The notes: generated by a model from the letters alone, not told the origin. Counted from the first letter of the stretch, positions 13,765 through 22,297 are shown. The stretch is 39,810 bases of DNA from Thermoanaerobaculia bacterium (GCA_027069135.1 JALXFE010000489.1:1-39810); one strand, 5' to 3'. Translations and numbers: made by a program.

Positions 13765-15134
13765 GGGCGAGTTCCTATCGTGGGTTTGGGATCTGCGATT
13801 CCCGGATCCGCCAAGGGTCGACCCGCGAGCATCTCTGCCTCGGCGAAGCGCTGCTCGCGATCGGCCACACCGCGCTCGAAGGAAAGCTGGAATTCCAGCA
13901 GCAGGCGCTGGGCGTCGATGACATTGAGGAAGTCTTCCTTGCCCGCTTCATAGCCCACCTGGGCGACCTCGAGGGACGCCTCCGCCAGGGGCACCAATGT
14001 GTCGCGAAAGAGGTCGATTTTCCGCTCAGCATCGTGGAATTTGAAGAGCACGAGCTTCAACCTTGCCTCGAGGGTGTTTTCGGCATCTTCTCGGAAGCCT
14101 CTTTGCGCCTCGCGACGCCTTCCGGCCTCGCGAACTCCGGCCCGATATTTCGATCGCCAGATCGGGACGCTGACCGAGACCTTCGCCACCAGGGGATCTC
14201 TTCCACTACCGGGCAGATTCGGGGCCAGGGCGCTACCGGTGTCGACCCAGTCGAGACCGACCTTGAAGTTGGGCCGGAAGTCCTTGCGAGCCAGCTCGAT
14301 GGCCTGCTCCTCCCGGGCGATCTCGAAATCGAGACGCCGTAGCTCCGGACTGTGCTCGGTCATCGCATCCAAGACCTCTTGGTCGTCGAGCTCGATCTCC
14401 CGAACCGGCAGGGCCTTCGGCCAAGGCACGGGGGCGTCAACGGGACGACCGAGGGCCCCGTTGAAACCTGCGATGATCGGTTCTCGGAGGGCCTCGAGGG
14501 TGCGTTGGCGATCATCGAGCTTACCCAACTCCACCTGTGCCTTGATCACCCCGGAAACCGGCGCGCCGACCATGAAGTTGGCCTGGGCAACACTCTCCAG
14601 GTGCTTCAAGAGAGAGATGTTGTCTTCGGTGATGGCGATTGCCCGAGCCAGGTAGTAGAGCTCGTAGTAGGCGTTCTTGACCTCGAAGAAGAGCCGGAGC
14701 TTGGCCGCCTGATACTGCTGCTCCGCTGCGTTGGCAGCCTCTGAGGCCACCGCGCTGCGCAGGCGCAGCTTGCTCAGCCAAGGAAAAACCTGAGCGATGC
14801 CGAGCCTCTGCTCTTGCGGCCCGACCCGGGTCTCCACCTCTTCGATGAAGTAGGCGTAGTTGAAGGTTGGATCCGGCAAGGTTCCCACCTGCTCAATCTT
14901 CTCGAGCGCTGCCTTAAAGCGATCGAAGGCCGCTTCGAGGCCCGGATTCGTGAGGGTGGCATAGAGGAGATAGTCTTCGAGCCGGGAGCTCTCGCCGAGG
15001 ACGGGGAGGTGGGGCTCGTCCGGGTCACCGGGAGGCACCGCCTCGAGGAGGCTCGGATGAAGCCATCCGATTCCGAAAAGGATGATCAGAAGCATGCCGA
15101 ACCGGACGGGGATCGAGTGAGAAATCTTGAACAT
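13761..15134 (-). CDS. CusC/TolC-type outer-membrane channel (system 1)
   Basis: This 457-residue protein has an N-terminal hydrophobic signal segment (about 11-31). Two TolC half-repeats follow, each built of long charged helices around beta segments (PDPTFNYAYF near 97-106; VAKVSVSVPIWRSKY near 313-327). It should trimerise in the outer membrane as the exit duct for the adjacent adaptor and RND pump. The order TolC, adaptor, RND with 4-nt and 35-bp junctions is a standard CusCBA/CzcCBA operon. No lipobox Cys is evident, so the mature N-terminus is probably not acylated. Confidence 0.9.
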   Translation of the reverse strand: MFKISHSIPVRFGMLLIILFGIGWLHPSLLEAVPPGDPDEPHLPVLGESSRLEDYLLYATLTNPGLEAAFDRFKAALEKIEQVGTLPDPTFNYAYFIEEVETRVGPQEQRLGIAQVFPWLSKLRLRSAVASEAANAAEQQYQAAKLRLFFEVKNAYYELYYLARAIAITEDNISLLKHLESVAQANFMVGAPVSGVIKAQVELGKLDDRQRTLEALREPIIAGFNGALGRPVDAPVPWPKALPVREIELDDQEVLDAMTEHSPELRRLDFEIAREEQAIELARKDFRPNFKVGLDWVDTGSALAPNLPGSGRDPLVAKVSVSVPIWRSKYRAGVREAGRRREAQRGFREDAENTLEARLKLVLFKFHDAERKIDLFRDTLVPLAEASLEVAQVGYEAGKEDFLNVIDAQRLLLEFQLSFERGVADREQRFAEAEMLAGRPLADPGIADPKPTIGTRP

Positions 15135-15171
15135 GGTGATGCCTTCTAGTCGAGCGTCGGCGCCGACGGGA

Positions 15172-15510
15172 TCAGAGCGCCTGGGGGCCTTCGCCTCCGT
15201 TACGGATCTTTATCGCCCGATCGACAGGGGTGACGAATACGATGCCGTCTCCGCCGTAGCCGGTCCGTGCCGAGTCGACGATGACTTGTAATAGCCCATC
15301 GACCTGCTCCGCACGGCAGACGATCTCCACCTTGCAGGCCTCCTCAGTCTTGGAGAGGTCGTTGGGGGCGAGACCTGAGAGATGCCGTTGGTAGCCATAG
15401 CCCACCCCGTGGACCTGAGACACCGTGACGCCGGGGGCTCCAGCCTTCCGGAGCCTCGGCAGGACGTCGTCGATCTTGCGGGTTCGTACAAAGGCTTTGA
15501 TGAGTTTCAT
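15172..15510 (-). CDS. PII-like signalling protein associated with metal efflux
   Basis: This 112-residue protein has the PII fold pattern. The start MKLIKAFVRTRKIDDVLPRLRKAG matches the first strand and helix. The C-terminal signature TGYGGDGIVFVTPVDRAIKIRNG matches the PII B/C-loop region that binds nucleotide. The T-loop region (about 36-55, GVGYGYQRHLSGLAPNDLS) lacks the usual uridylylated Tyr context, so GlnD-type control is not supported. A distinct PII group (described as PII-NG) occurs beside heavy-metal RND operons, and this gene lies 37 bp upstream of the TolC gene of CusCBA system 1. It may sense nucleotide or metal state for the efflux system; this is inference. ATG 15510 has AGGAG at good spacing. 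Confidence 0.85.
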   Translation of the reverse strand: MKLIKAFVRTRKIDDVLPRLRKAGAPGVTVSQVHGVGYGYQRHLSGLAPNDLSKTEEACKVEIVCRAEQVDGLLQVIVDSARTGYGGDGIVFVTPVDRAIKIRNGGEGPQAL

Positions 15511-15553
15511 GGTTCTGCTCCTCTCGAGACCGCTGGGTTCCGGGGGGTCTACT

Positions 15554-15874
15554 TCATCGAGACAGATCTGCCACGACCCTCTCGATCTCTTTTTTCACGG
15601 AGCTGAGCAGGGCGGGCGTTACTTCGCTTCCTTCGAGATGAGTCGCGGCCGTGAGGTAGACGTCGAAGGCCAGTCTCTGGAGGTCCGCCGCCGCCCGCTT
15701 GCCGGAACCGAGGCCGAGTCCGCCGAACTCGTCGAGGGATTGGTGAAGTCGCCCGTAGAGGCCGGCCACAAACTGACGGTTCACGCCGTCGGCTCCAAGG
15801 TGCCGTCGGAGCGTGGGTTCGAGGGCTTTCATGAGATAACGGGTCTGCCGTTCGATGTCCGTACCTTGTCTCAT
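15554..15874 (-). CDS. Uncharacterised small helical protein
   Basis: This 106-residue protein has no signal peptide, membrane segment or Cys. It appears all-helical and charged: ERQTRYLMKALEPTLRRHLG, then NRQFVAGLYGRLHQSLDEF, then a long C-terminal helix. I do not recognise the family. I use ATG 15874 rather than the longer frame to 16048, because a sigma-54-type promoter sits at 15901-15915 inside that extension; the ribosome binding site (GGTG) is weak. It is the first gene of the P2 operon, 43 bp before the PII-like gene. An alternative ATG is at residue 15. Confidence 0.55.
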   Translation of the reverse strand: MRQGTDIERQTRYLMKALEPTLRRHLGADGVNRQFVAGLYGRLHQSLDEFGGLGLGSGKRAAADLQRLAFDVYLTAATHLEGSEVTPALLSSVKKEIERVVADLSR

Positions 15875-15900
15875 TGCGGTTCTACACCCAGATTGTGGAA

Positions 15901-15915
15901 GCAAGGAACGCGCCA
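15901..15915 (-). promoter_or_regulatory. Sigma-54 promoter candidate P2 (PII-CusCBA1-CopA operon)
   Basis: The minus-strand sequence is TGGCGCGTTCCTTGC, one mismatch (A to G at the fifth position) from TGGCACG-N4-TTGC, followed by TT. Transcription would start near 15890, only about 16 nt before the ATG at 15874. An inverted repeat is centred 93.5 nt upstream (16001-16016). Confidence 0.65.
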
Positions 15916-15998
15916 AGAGGGGACGAAGAAGAGGTTGGCGCTCCCAGACGGGAAATCCGTATCTCCGAGCGGCCGCGGTGGCTTCGAACCGGCCTTGA

Positions 15999-16016
15999 CT
16001 CTTGCGCTCTTGCAAG
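15999..16016. promoter_or_regulatory. Inverted repeat, candidate activator site upstream of P2
   Basis: CTCTTGCGCTCTTGCAAG contains the dyad CTTGC-N6-GCAAG. It shares CTCTTGCG-N4-TGCRAG with the dyad upstream of P1 (24492-24509), at nearly the same distance from the promoter. Confidence 0.5.
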
Positions 16017-16077
16017 CCAGACCGGCCGGCGTACTCGCGGCGATGCACGCTCCAGATCTACCATCCCGGTGGTGTCT

Positions 16078-16106
16078 TCTGAGCTGGGGATGAATCTGAG
16101 CTGGGG
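16078..16106. repeat. Short direct repeat upstream of P2
   Basis: TCTGAGCTGGGG occurs at 16078-16089 and again at 16095-16106, a 17-bp period, in the non-coding region downstream of the membrane-protein gene. It may be an additional protein site or chance. Confidence 0.35.
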
Positions 16107-16143
16107 GGTAAATCAGCTGTGTACTGGAGGCGGGATCGCCTGG

Positions 16144-16617
16144 CTATTTCTTGGCCGAGGCGACGAAGAGGTCTGAGCGAACTCTGCTCCTGCGCCCCAG
16201 ATAGATGATCAGGGGCGGCAACAGCAACCATTGCAGGAGCGGTGAAACGCCCCACACTCCCAGTCGAGGCATAGCTGGGGCATATGCCCAGGCGCCCACG
16301 ACCTCGGTGTTGAGCCATTCGCTGAAGGCTGTGTAACCGAAACCGAGGGAGGTGAAGATGGCGATTGCCGGCAGAATCGACTTCCTCCGCCACCAATCGC
16401 GGCCGTGAAAGAGGATTGCCGTGATCCAGAAGGCACCTAATAGGATCAATAGGTCACCGCCCGTGCAGTGGAGGCGGGTCCACAAGACATGGCCCGCACC
16501 GAGCCGGTGGTCGGTGTAAAGGGGGGATTGGGCGAATTCCCAGAAGCCGTTGAGCAGCGCACCCCAACCGATCAGTTTCAGCTCCGTCCGCAATACCCGG
16601 AAACTCTTAATATTCAA
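16144..16617 (-). CDS. Uncharacterised small membrane protein with conserved His/Trp/Glu motifs
   Basis: This 157-residue protein has four likely membrane segments. Motifs include GALLNGFWEFAQSPLYT (about 18-34), LHCTGGDLLILLGAFW (about 48-63), GYTAFSEWLNT and WAYAPAMP (about 88-115), and SPLLQWLLLPPLI. I recognise this as a recurring family of small membrane proteins in metal-related gene islands but know no function. No good ATG exists. The TTG at 16617-16615 overlaps the TGA of the upstream gene (TTGA), suggesting coupled translation; this start is a proposal, and the longer frame to 16830 would run through the preceding gene. It is the last gene of the P1 electron-transfer operon. Confidence 0.6.
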   Translation of the reverse strand: MNIKSFRVLRTELKLIGWGALLNGFWEFAQSPLYTDHRLGAGHVLWTRLHCTGGDLLILLGAFWITAILFHGRDWWRRKSILPAIAIFTSLGFGYTAFSEWLNTEVVGAWAYAPAMPRLGVWGVSPLLQWLLLPPLIIYLGRRSRVRSDLFVASAKK

Positions 16618-17183
16618 GGTCTTGGCGTTCGGCCGTTGGAAATGGAAGGATATCGTCCGAGAATTCTTCGGACGAATTTTCTTGTTCGACGCTCCAACTT
16701 GCCGGGCTTGAGCACCTCGGTGGTCCAGCCACACCAGACCGGCTCGTCGGTGGCACCATCGCGCATGGTCAGAAAGAGGGTGCCCTGGGCGAAGGAGCCG
16801 CTGAGAAGCTCGAACTCCCCGGTGTCCCAATCGTATTCGTTGAAGGGCAAGGGCAGGGGGCGCGGCCTTTCGCCGACGACATAAGCCTCCAAGCTCGAAG
16901 CGTTGTACTGGATGATGAAGTCGGGCCGGGTGTCTCCCGTGCTCTTCACGTATCCCATCCTTGACAGCTGGAGCTCGATTTCTCGCCCCACAATAGCATC
17001 GATGCTCTCACCAGGAATCGCCGCCTCCCCGGGCGGCGGGCCGAAGCTCTCCAGACCAAAGGTTCTATAGCCCGATAGGTCGGCATCCCGGTGCAGGGTC
17101 GTCCAGACCTTGGCCTGCGCTGGAAATGGCAACAATGCGATCGAGGCGATGATCAAAACAAGTCCGGGATACCAGTTCTTCAT
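16614..17183 (-). CDS. DUF4136-type secreted protein
   Basis: This 189-residue protein has a signal peptide (1-25, cleavage after PAQA) and no lipobox Cys. It shows the DUF4136 pattern: a strand near DADLSGYRTFGLE (33-45), IVGREIELQLSRMGY (about 64-78), PDFIIQYNASS (86-96), then an acidic linker, GTLFLTMRDGATDEPVWCGW (about 133-152) and a basic helix. DUF4136 proteins are periplasmic or lipid-anchored with unknown function. AGGTGAGG precedes ATG 17183. The gene follows the hexahaem cytochrome by 70 bp and overlaps the next start. Confidence 0.75.
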   Translation of the reverse strand: MKNWYPGLVLIIASIALLPFPAQAKVWTTLHRDADLSGYRTFGLESFGPPPGEAAIPGESIDAIVGREIELQLSRMGYVKSTGDTRPDFIIQYNASSLEAYVVGERPRPLPLPFNEYDWDTGEFELLSGSFAQGTLFLTMRDGATDEPVWCGWTTEVLKPGKLERRTRKFVRRILGRYPSISNGRTPRP

Positions 17184-17253
17184 GATAGATCCTCACCTTC
17201 TGATAAGCGTTCGAAAATTCAACTCGCCACTCCATCCTTCCTTGTCCGGGACC

Positions 17254-18657
17254 CTACCAGTCGAGCTCATCTTCCGCCGGATACAGGCTGTGTAGATAGC
17301 TGACCAGATCGTCGAGCTGGCCCTCCGTCAGACGATCACCGAAGCCCGGCATAGCGAGCGGCGGTTCCGGCCCGTCCGGCTCGAGCTTGCCGACCTTCGG
17401 CACGCCAATACGGATACGGTCTTTCAGTTCCGCACGAGTGTAGCCTTCCTTGACATAGATCAGCGACGGCACCTGTTCCCCCGACTCGGAATTTCTGTTG
17501 GGAACACCTCCCGTCGCATCGACCCCGTGACAGCCGCGGCAGCCGTAACGCTTGAAGAGAATCTCCCCTCGGCGCTCCGGAGATGGCTCGTCGAGAACCG
17601 TGATCGTCCGCTCGTGGATTCGCCGAAGGAAGAGGATCAGCGAATGAGCCTCGGCTTCGGTGAAATCGAAATCCGGCATCACCGTGCCGGGGGTCACGGC
17701 CCGTGGCTCACGGAAGTGGGCGACGAGCCAACCTTCCGTTCGCCGGGTCACCACATGATCGAGGGGTGGACCGACCTCCCCTCCCGCACCGGAGATCTGA
17801 TGGCAGCCGATGCATCCCTTGGCTCGGAACAGGCGCCGACCCGTCTCCGCGCTCTCGAGGATGCGCCGGGAGGCGTGGTAGCCCGAGACCTCCGGCCGAC
17901 GACGGCTCAACATCAGGAGGGTCAGCGCCTTCGCGTCGTCTGGTGAGAATCCGTACCGGGGCATCGCTGAATCGGGGACGACCTGAGCGGGATCGAGAAA
18001 GTGCTGCATCAGCCATTCCGGGCTCCGCGGTCTGCCGTTGATCTGCCGATCGAGATCGGGCGCCAACCCACCACCCCAGCCGTCGAGCCTGTGGCAGCCT
18101 CGGCACCCAGCCTCCTCGAAGAGCTCAGCTCCGCGCGCCAGTCGGGGAGCCGCAGGATTGTCGGACGGATCATGACAGCCGCCGCAACTCGCCTCGACGA
18201 AGTCCAGAGGCAACATCGGACGATCCCAGAACGGCACGTCGCCGTGGGCCTCTCTCGCGCTGGTGGCACGGCCTTGGCCGGCATGGCAGACCGTACATCC
18301 GAAGCGCTCGAACGGATGAACGTCATGGTCCGGATGGTAAGCGAAGGGTTGTCCGGCGCCGGCGTAGGTGGCGTCGTCCACCCCCAGATGGCAGGAGATG
18401 CAGCGGTCGACGGTATCGAGCTCCGGGACCACGATCTGCGCCAGCTCGATCGGTCGCTCCCGGGCCTGACGCCGCTCTTCCACGGTCGTGCCTCGGGCGA
18501 TCTCGAGGTCGCGGAAGCTTTCCTGGTAGGAGCGCCATTCTCGCCTTTCCTCCCTGAGGAAACCGGCGACCACGAGGACCATCAAAGCTAAGGCCAGTAG
18601 CGCGAAGGTAAGGGTCGGCAGGCGCGGTTCGGTGGGAGGTGATTTCAAAGACGCCAT
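17254..18657 (-). CDS. Hexahaem c-type cytochrome, bc-complex partner
   Basis: This 467-residue protein is anchored by one N-terminal membrane helix (about 14-33), with the remainder periplasmic. Six CXXCH sites are visible: CISCH 86-90, CTVCH 121-125, CGGCH 158-162, CRGCH 185-189, CIGCH 282-286 and CRGCH 373-377. The first three lie close together like a multihaem block. The last three each open a class-I cytochrome c domain with a Met-containing loop (SAMPRYGF, GTVMPDFDF, LAMPGFGD). It starts 3 bp after the cytochrome b stop, so it is very likely the cytochrome c1 equivalent accepting electrons from the Rieske/cytochrome b unit. The number of haems greatly exceeds a normal c1. Confidence 0.9.
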   Translation of the reverse strand: MASLKSPPTEPRLPTLTFALLALALMVLVVAGFLREERREWRSYQESFRDLEIARGTTVEERRQARERPIELAQIVVPELDTVDRCISCHLGVDDATYAGAGQPFAYHPDHDVHPFERFGCTVCHAGQGRATSAREAHGDVPFWDRPMLPLDFVEASCGGCHDPSDNPAAPRLARGAELFEEAGCRGCHRLDGWGGGLAPDLDRQINGRPRSPEWLMQHFLDPAQVVPDSAMPRYGFSPDDAKALTLLMLSRRRPEVSGYHASRRILESAETGRRLFRAKGCIGCHQISGAGGEVGPPLDHVVTRRTEGWLVAHFREPRAVTPGTVMPDFDFTEAEAHSLILFLRRIHERTITVLDEPSPERRGEILFKRYGCRGCHGVDATGGVPNRNSESGEQVPSLIYVKEGYTRAELKDRIRIGVPKVGKLEPDGPEPPLAMPGFGDRLTEGQLDDLVSYLHSLYPAEDELDW

Positions 18658-18660
18658 GGC

Positions 18661-19902
18661 TCAGCCCCCCGCCGCCCAGGGCCAGACCCAATCCCAATTC
18701 GGACCCCGGAAGAAGGTGGCGATAACGGTCAGAATCGCCAGCGCCAGCAGCACCAGGAGAAAGGTCCCGTTGGCCAGCCAGCGCTCCCGGGCGAACCAAC
18801 GCCCGATACCGACCCTCCGCCGGTCGAGGTAGGGAAGCAGGATGAGGGCAAGGACGAGGGCTCCGGGAATGATCACCCCACCCAGAAAGGCCGAATGAGC
18901 CACAAGCTCCTGCAAGGCAAGGAAATACCACGGTGCTTTGGCGGGATTCGGCGGGTGAATCGGATTCGCAAGCTCCTCGAGGGGCGCGTCGAAGAAGATC
19001 GCGAGGAGCAAGACGACGGAAAAGGTGCCGACGAAGAGCAGGACCTCACGGATCAGGAGGTGGGGCCAGGCGAAGACTTCCTTACCGGGGTCGCGGCCCA
19101 CATAGGGCGTCGAGCTCTCGGTCAAGGCCATCAGACCGTAGCTTTTCTGTGGCGGCGGAGCCTCTCCTTCCTCGACCGTGGGCTGATCTTCATCGGGATG
19201 GGCCAGCCCACCGTCTTTGCGGATTCGGTAAAGATGAACGGCGATCATGAGAATCGCCGCCGCCGGCAGTACGACGACGTGCAGAACATAGAAGCGCAAT
19301 AGCGACGCCTGACCCACGATGTTGCCACCGAGGAGCGAAAAGCGGGTGAGCTCACCTACCCCGGGTGCGTAGGCAGCAATGCTGGTGCCGACCGTGATCG
19401 CCCAAAAAGCCAGCTGGTCCCATGGCAAGAGATACCCCGTGAAGCTCAGAAAAAGAGTCAGCAGAAAAAGACCTACACCCACCCCCCAATTGAACTGGCG
19501 GGGTGCCTTGTAGGCGCCCATCAGGAAGACCCGCGCCATGTGCAGCACTATCGCGACCACCATCAGATGGGCTGCCCAGCGGTGGCAGTTGCGCAATAGC
19601 ACCCCCGCCGTAACCACAAAGGAGAGATCTCTAACGCTGTCGTAGGCCCGCTCCACCGAGGGAACGTAGTGGAACATCAGAAGAACACCGCTGACCACCA
19701 GGATGATGAACAGGTAAAGAGTGATCAGCCCCAGGCCGAAAGTACGGGTCGGCCGCAAGCTGTCGCGCCGGACTTTGGCCGGATGCAGGTGGAGCAGGAA
19801 GCTCGACACCATCGCCTGAGCTCGCCCGAGGTTGGTCTTTGGAATGCCGACCCGGAACACTGACCGGTAGACCGTCTGCCAGAATCGACGGAAGGGGTTC
19901 AT
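18661..19902 (-). CDS. Cytochrome b (b6-type N-terminal domain fused to subunit-IV-like part)
   Basis: This 413-residue protein is the quinol-oxidising membrane core. Haem ligands are His107/His121 and His208/His223, spaced 14 and 15 as in b6-type proteins rather than 14/14 as in mitochondrial bc1. Further b6-like features are [20 protein letters not shown] and YRIRKDGG. The Cys that binds the extra haem in b6f is absent (region RTFGLG). The C-terminal part resembles subunit IV with three more helices. The Qo-site PEWY motif reads APWY (323-326), so its Glu is replaced by Pro324. The ATG overlaps the Rieske stop by 4 nt. Quinol is probably the donor, perhaps menaquinol; this is inferred. Confidence 0.92.
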   Translation of the reverse strand: MNPFRRFWQTVYRSVFRVGIPKTNLGRAQAMVSSFLLHLHPAKVRRDSLRPTRTFGLGLITLYLFIILVVSGVLLMFHYVPSVERAYDSVRDLSFVVTAGVLLRNCHRWAAHLMVVAIVLHMARVFLMGAYKAPRQFNWGVGVGLFLLTLFLSFTGYLLPWDQLAFWAITVGTSIAAYAPGVGELTRFSLLGGNIVGQASLLRFYVLHVVVLPAAAILMIAVHLYRIRKDGGLAHPDEDQPTVEEGEAPPPQKSYGLMALTESSTPYVGRDPGKEVFAWPHLLIREVLLFVGTFSVVLLLAIFFDAPLEELANPIHPPNPAKAPWYFLALQELVAHSAFLGGVIIPGALVLALILLPYLDRRRVGIGRWFARERWLANGTFLLVLLALAILTVIATFFRGPNWDWVWPWAAGG

Positions 19903-20462
19903 GCTTGCTCACCTCCGCCGCGATCCTCCAGGCCTTTCCCCCCCGACCCAACCACCAGGAATTCTTCCGGGGAAACGGAGCGGCCACGGTCGATGACCAG
20001 ACGTCCGTCACGGGCCTGGGCGATACCAAAGCTATCGAGGGCACGCGGTGCCGGCCCGGAAAGGACGTTTCCATCCTCATCGAAGAGGCTGCCGTGGCAC
20101 GGACAACGATAGCCTGAGTCGGCACGGTTGACCGTACATCCCAGATGGGTGCAGATCCCCGACATGGCTCTAAAGCCGTCGCCTTTGCGGATCAGAAAAG
20201 TGCGGATCTCGTCCAGAAAAGCGACAGAGCCATCGCTATAGTCCTCGGGTTTGCCGGCGCGGAATCGCTGGTTGGGTTCGTCGAGGAGGTTTGGCAGAAG
20301 TCCCCGCATCCCGGCGAGGGTGGCGGCGGAGAGCGAACCCAGAGTACCGATCCAGCCGAAGACCAAGAGTACGAAATCACGGCGGCGCCATTTTCTCCCG
20401 GTCTTGAGGCTGCGGCCCTCGGGTGAGGGCTCTTGGCCGACGACCGGTAAGGATTTGCTCAT
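19899..20462 (-). CDS. Rieske [2Fe-2S] protein of the bc-type complex
   Basis: This 187-residue protein has a twin-arginine-like motif (RRRDFVLL, 26-33) before a single membrane helix (31-52) and a C-terminal Rieske domain. The cluster ligands are in CTHLGC (Cys104, His106, Cys109) and CPCHGS (Cys120, Cys122, His123), the disulfide-containing type found in bc1/b6f complexes. ATG 20462 has GAGGAG upstream and overlaps the preceding stop as ATGA; the longer frame to 20540 runs into the neighbouring gene. It should move electrons from quinol at cytochrome b to the hexahaem cytochrome. Confidence 0.93.
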   Translation of the reverse strand: MSKSLPVVGQEPSPEGRSLKTGRKWRRRDFVLLVFGWIGTLGSLSAATLAGMRGLLPNLLDEPNQRFRAGKPEDYSDGSVAFLDEIRTFLIRKGDGFRAMSGICTHLGCTVNRADSGYRCPCHGSLFDEDGNVLSGPAPRALDSFGIAQARDGRLVIDRGRSVSPEEFLVVGSGGKGLEDRGGGEQA

Positions 20463-22291
20463 AGCACGATCTCCTCTACTCGTTCCATGGTCACTGCTCC
20501 GACCGGGCAGCGCTCGGCACATAGCCCGCAGCGGATGCACCGTGTCTCGTCCTTCAGGATGGCGGCGAAACGACCCGCTACGGGAAGGGTGCCGTAGCGA
20601 GCTTTAAGCACACTTTCGAGGGCACGATGCTGCGGCAGCCCGGCGCTATCCACAAGGCTCAGGCAATACTCCGGACAGACATCCACACAGCCCCCACAAG
20701 CGACGCAGGCGTCGCCGTCAAAAACCGGACTGATATGGCATTCGAGGCAACGTAAGGCCTGCCGACGGGCTGCGGCCTCCGGGTATCCCTGTTCGACTTC
20801 TGTAACGCCGATGCGGCGATCGACGCCGATCTTGGGCGGCTCCCGGCGGGAGGGAGCCAGCAGGCCTTCGGCGACGCGGCGACGCGGTAGGATCGTCGCG
20901 CGGTAGCGACGAGAGGCTTGTGTTTCCACCTCGCCGAGGTAACTAGCGATCGATCGCGCGGCGCGGCGACCTTCGGCGACGGCATGGATTACGTTGCGCG
21001 GGCCGAAGGCGAGGTCGCCGCCGGCGAAGACTCCCGGTCGGGTCGTTTCGAGAGTCTTGGAGTCGCATACCAGGGTACCGCGGGGCGTCGCCTCGAGCCC
21101 GTCCTGGGGACGGATCCACGACAGCTCCGACGACTGCCCGATGGCGAGAATCACGGTGTCCGCCGGGACCGTCTCCTCGGATCCTTCCCGAAAGACGGGG
21201 TTGAAGCGACCCGTCTTATCAAATACCGATTCGACTCGGGTCAGTTCGACCCCGGCCACCCTACCGTCCTGCCCCAGGAAACGGCGGGGCCCCCAACGGG
21301 GGTGGATACGGATTTTCTCCTCGGCGGCGTCTTCGATCTCGGGTCTAGAGGCGGGCATCTCCTGCAGATCTTCCAGGCAGAAGACATCGACCTCTCTCAC
21401 TCCGGAACGCAGCGCCTGACGGGCCGCGTCCATCGCTACCTGCATGTGCTCACCTCCACCGCGGGCCGGCGGGCCGTCTGTCTGGCGCAGCGCCGAGCGC
21501 GCAGCGTCGAGGGCGACATTGCCACCGCCGATCACGACGACACGATGGCCGAGTTCCACCCGATAGCCGAGATGGTGGTTCAGTAGGTAGTCGACGGCAG
21601 ACAGCACGCCGTCGAGCCCGGCACCGTCGATCTCTAAGGAGCGGCTCCGGTGGGCGCCGATGCCGAGGAAGACCGCTTCGAAGCCCTGTCCGAAAAGATC
21701 TTCGAGGGCGAAGCTCTGACCCAGTCTCTGCCCGGTTCTGAGCTCGACGCCGAGGCCGAGAATCGCTCCGATCTCCGCTTCGATGATCCGTCTCGGCAGG
21801 CGGTACTCCGGGATGCCCAAAGTCAGCATGCCGCCAGCCTTGGGAGACGCTTCGAATACCGTGACCCGGTAACCTCCGAGGGCCAGATCGTGGGCACAAG
21901 AGAGCCCCGCCGGGCCGGCACCGACGACCGCAACGCGCCGCCCAGAGCCATCCCCCGGCTGCCGCTCAGGCTCCGCTGAATGGCCTGCTCCCGACTCGGC
22001 ACCATATCTCTCGCAGACGAAGCGCTTCAGTGCCCGGATCGATATCGCTTCATCGAGGTCCGCACGCCGGCATTTCATCTCGCAAGGGGCGCTGCAAATC
22101 CGACCGCAGATCGAAGCGAAGGGATTGGGCGCCCGGGCGACACGGTAGGCGTCTTCATAGCGGCCTTCGGCGATCGCCCTTACGTAGGCGCCGGCGTCGG
22201 TGTGGACCGGACATCCCTCCCGGCAGAGGACCTGACGACTGAAGTAGCCAACGTCCGGAATGCTGACCGAAGAAACGTCGGGGGAACTCAT
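20459..22291 (-). CDS. GltD-like NAD(P)-dependent flavoprotein with N- and C-terminal iron-sulfur centres
   Basis: This 610-residue protein combines three parts. Residues 15-95 form a GltD-type N-terminal Cys-rich domain (CREGCP, then CGRICSAPCEMKC). Residues 118-460 form the two-dinucleotide-binding oxidoreductase (FAD motif VVGAGPAGLS near 122-131; NAD(P) motif VVVIGGGNVALDAA; GVFAGGDLAFG near the end). The C-terminus carries two [4Fe-4S] ferredoxin motifs (CVACGGCVDVCP and CIRCGLCAERCP). Such proteins move electrons between NAD(P)H and iron-sulfur or other carriers. Co-transcription with Rieske and cytochrome b (4-nt overlap) suggests it feeds or drains this chain on the cytoplasmic side. 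The ribosome binding site (GGATC) is weak. Confidence 0.88.
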   Translation of the reverse strand: MSSPDVSSVSIPDVGYFSRQVLCREGCPVHTDAGAYVRAIAEGRYEDAYRVARAPNPFASICGRICSAPCEMKCRRADLDEAISIRALKRFVCERYGAESGAGHSAEPERQPGDGSGRRVAVVGAGPAGLSCAHDLALGGYRVTVFEASPKAGGMLTLGIPEYRLPRRIIEAEIGAILGLGVELRTGQRLGQSFALEDLFGQGFEAVFLGIGAHRSRSLEIDGAGLDGVLSAVDYLLNHHLGYRVELGHRVVVIGGGNVALDAARSALRQTDGPPARGGGEHMQVAMDAARQALRSGVREVDVFCLEDLQEMPASRPEIEDAAEEKIRIHPRWGPRRFLGQDGRVAGVELTRVESVFDKTGRFNPVFREGSEETVPADTVILAIGQSSELSWIRPQDGLEATPRGTLVCDSKTLETTRPGVFAGGDLAFGPRNVIHAVAEGRRAARSIASYLGEVETQASRRYRATILPRRRVAEGLLAPSRREPPKIGVDRRIGVTEVEQGYPEAAARRQALRCLECHISPVFDGDACVACGGCVDVCPEYCLSLVDSAGLPQHRALESVLKARYGTLPVAGRFAAILKDETRCIRCGLCAERCPVGAVTMERVEEIVL

Positions 22292-22297
22292 CGGATC

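Noticed and set aside
15875-16048. N-terminal extension of the small helical protein
   Set aside because: Arg/Gly-rich nonsense-like sequence that contains the P2 element; the shorter start fits better.
16128-16141. AGGCG-N4-CGCCT hairpin just after the small membrane-protein gene
   Set aside because: Only a 5-bp stem with no T-run; too weak to call a terminator.
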